Part shown: piece by piece, positions 5,780 through 7,147 of the stretch
How the letters are laid out: every line of letters begins with the position of its first letter
Position numbering within the stretch: position 1 is the first letter of the stretch
Source: JANQTF01 sp036835375
Lineage (GTDB): Bacteria; Bacteroidota; Bacteroidia; J057
Length of the DNA: 7,147 nucleotides
NCBI GenBank assembly: GCA_036835375.1
Contig: DAITMB010000188.1
Span: 1-7,147, forward strand
Reading direction: 5' to 3'
The notes under the pieces: generated by a model
Database searches by the model: none
Told to the model about the DNA's origin: nothing
What the model saw: only the letters and a program-made list of their open reading frames with translations
Position numbers and translations under genes: made by a program

Positions 5780-7147
5780 TCAAAAATGATAGCGCACAAA
5801 CGCTTCAATCGCCTCATATTCCGGGAGGCCAAGGTCATCGTATGCTTTGGCAGTGCCTTGATTCCGATCTTCCGCTCGCTGCCAAAATTCGCGTGGATCA
5901 TTACCTGGAAATAGCGCGCTGTCCTTTTGACTCTGATGCTTAAAAATAGCTTGTCGTTTTTGCTTTAGTTCCAGTGGGCTAATTGGCACCGCCATTTCGA
6001 TTTCATCCACGGGCCACTCTTGCCACGCACCGCGATAGAGCCATACCCAGCAATCGTTCATCCAGGGATGATGCTTGAGCCGATCGACAGCTCGAAAAAT
6101 AGCATCCAGACATACCCTGTGAGTGCCGTGAGGATCACTGAGGTCTCCAGCAGCATAGATTTGATGCGGGCGAATTTGTTCGATCAAATCAGCCACAATC
6201 TGAATATCTTCTTCGCTAAGGGGTTTCTTTTTCACCCTTCCCGTCTCGTAAAAGGGCATATCCAAAAAGTGCGCATGACTGTCGGGCACGCCACAGTATC
6301 GCAGGCCGGCTTTGGCTTCTCCTCTTCGAATCAGAGCTTTAATAGCCTGAATGTCAGGAGAGTCGGGCGATCCGGGAGTCTTGTTGGAAAGGAAATTGCG
6401 GGCATTATCATACATCGCTCCCACTTCCTTGGGATTTTGATTAAAGCGATGGGCGAAGTCTGCTGCAAAGTCGATGAAGCGCACGGCAGCGTCGTCAAAT
6501 ACTGCGATGCTCCCCGAAGTTTGGTAGGCGACATGCACCTCATGACCTTGATCCGCCAGCCGGAGCAGTGTGCCACCCATCGAGATCACATCGTCATCTG
6601 GGTGAGGACTGAAAATGATGACCCGCTTCGGAAACGGGGTGTTTCGCTCTGGGCGAAACGTGTCGTCCACATTCGGCTTACCTCCGGGCCATCCGGTGAT
6701 GGTGTGCTGGATGTCGTTGAACACCTTGATGTTGATGTCATAAGCAGGACCTACCTCGGCGATCAGTTCCCCCATGCCATGCTCGTTATAATCTTCGTCG
6801 GTGAGCTTGAGAATGGGCTTGTCCACCTTGGCGCAGAGCCAGACGATGGCTTTGCGAATCAGTTTGTCGTTCCACACGCAAGGCCCCACGAGCCAGGGAG
6901 CACGTGTGCGCGTGAGCTGTGCAGCTGCCGCATCGTCAAGGATGACTTGCGCGTGATGATGTTGCTGGAGAAAGGAAGCAGGAATTAATTCACTTACCGA
7001 TCCTTCTACCGCTTCGGCGATAATGGGCGCTTTTCCTTCCCCCCAAGCCATCATGATCAGTGATTTGGCCTCCATGATCGTGCCTACGCCCATGGTAATG
7101 GCCCGCCGGGGCACATTTTCTTCTTGAAAAAAGTCGCTGGCCGCGTC
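5780..7147 (-). CDS. NagB-like / PIG-L (LmbE) deacetylase fusion protein, 5' end beyond window
   Basis: The frame is open to the window edge, giving the last 455 residues; GTG 7114 is only an internal codon. By comparison with E. coli NagB, roughly the first 170 residues are missing, so the full protein should be near 630. Visible residues 1-80 are the end of a NagB-like sugar-phosphate isomerase/deaminase domain (VPRRAITMGVGTIMEA; GEGKAP with K39 matching phosphate-binding K208; AVEGSV). The position of E. coli R172 in SRFF is D5 here (SDFF). A connector follows (WLVGPCVWNDKLIRKAI). Then comes a PIG-L domain: strand plus SPHPDDDVISMGG, with zinc and catalytic residues H182, D184 and D185, and DPHGTH (338-343) supplying the downstream metal-binding histidine. 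PIG-L enzymes remove N-acetyl groups from GlcNAc-type sugars. The family is often named nagB in Bacteroidota, but the deaminase activity should not be assumed. It is cytoplasmic as far as visible, and convergent with the NYN gene. Confidence 0.9.
   Translation of the reverse strand, partial: DAASDFFQEENVPRRAITMGVGTIMEAKSLIMMAWGEGKAPIIAEAVEGSVSELIPASFLQQHHHAQVILDDAAAAQLTRTRAPWLVGPCVWNDKLIRKAIVWLCAKVDKPILKLTDEDYNEHGMGELIAEVGPAYDINIKVFNDIQHTITGWPGGKPNVDDTFRPERNTPFPKRVIIFSPHPDDDVISMGGTLLRLADQGHEVHVAYQTSGSIAVFDDAAVRFIDFAADFAHRFNQNPKEVGAMYDNARNFLSNKTPGSPDSPDIQAIKALIRRGEAKAGLRYCGVPDSHAHFLDMPFYETGRVKKKPLSEEDIQIVADLIEQIRPHQIYAAGDLSDPHGTHRVCLDAIFRAVDRLKHHPWMNDCWVWLYRGAWQEWPVDEIEMAVPISPLELKQKRQAIFKHQSQKDSALFPGNDPREFWQRAEDRNQGTAKAYDDLGLPEYEAIEAFVRYHF

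Noticed and set aside
6020..6988. 322-residue plus-strand open frame
   Set aside because: It is fully antisense to the NagB-like/PIG-L gene, whose motifs are unambiguous. The frame has no family signature and is a codon-bias shadow.
1..7147. Search by eye for a CRISPR array, tRNA genes, insertion-sequence ends or a defence island
   Set aside because: No regularly spaced repeats, tRNA-like cloverleaf, transposase or terminal inverted repeats were seen. The NYN nuclease alone does not make a defence system.

Overview
The window reads as a chromosomal stretch of a Bacteroidota bacterium, probably an environmental or marine lineage rather than a gut Bacteroides. Three things point that way. One gene is a fusion of a glucosamine-6-phosphate-deaminase-like (NagB) domain with a PIG-L/LmbE deacetylase domain, an arrangement I know mainly from this phylum. 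Most starts lack a clear Shine-Dalgarno sequence. A TAnnTTTG-type -7 box lies just upstream of murQ. This placement is inference; nothing in the window fixes the genus. Base composition is uneven: the first ~550 bases are AT-rich (sample lines about 32-48% GC), while the nuclease gene further right reaches about 60% in places.

Layout. Bases 1-551 hold a decayed plus-strand coding remnant whose reading is broken several times; one break sits at a T7 run. On the minus strand, reading right to left, follow murQ (3995-3153, MurNAc-6-phosphate etherase), a classical short-chain dehydrogenase/reductase (3097-2396), a small Sm-like-looking protein (2360-2112), a 360-base stretch with no convincing gene, and an exported von Willebrand factor A (vWA) domain protein (1751-651). 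The first three are closely spaced and could be one transcription unit. Divergent from murQ, across about 300 bases, is a plus-strand gene for a NYN-domain nuclease with a LOTUS/OST-HTH-like domain and an uncharacterised C-terminal region (4304-5614). It converges on the NagB-like/PIG-L gene (7147-5780), which is cut by the right window edge. The 165 bases between them carry two hairpins, one with terminator character.

How the genes fit together. MurQ turns MurNAc-6-phosphate into GlcNAc-6-phosphate. A PIG-L deacetylase plus NagB-like protein could in principle take the next steps (deacetylation, deamination), so both ends of this neighbourhood may concern peptidoglycan amino-sugar recycling. 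However, the NagB-like part lacks an arginine expected to bind the substrate phosphate, so its true substrate is open. The NYN-LOTUS protein is probably an RNA-processing enzyme with no evident link to sugar metabolism. No CRISPR array, tRNA, rRNA, insertion sequence or phage gene was seen. The most novel items are the architecture of the NYN-LOTUS protein, the altered NagB-like active site, the exported vWA protein with an unrecognised N-terminal region, and the frameshifted remnant at the left edge.
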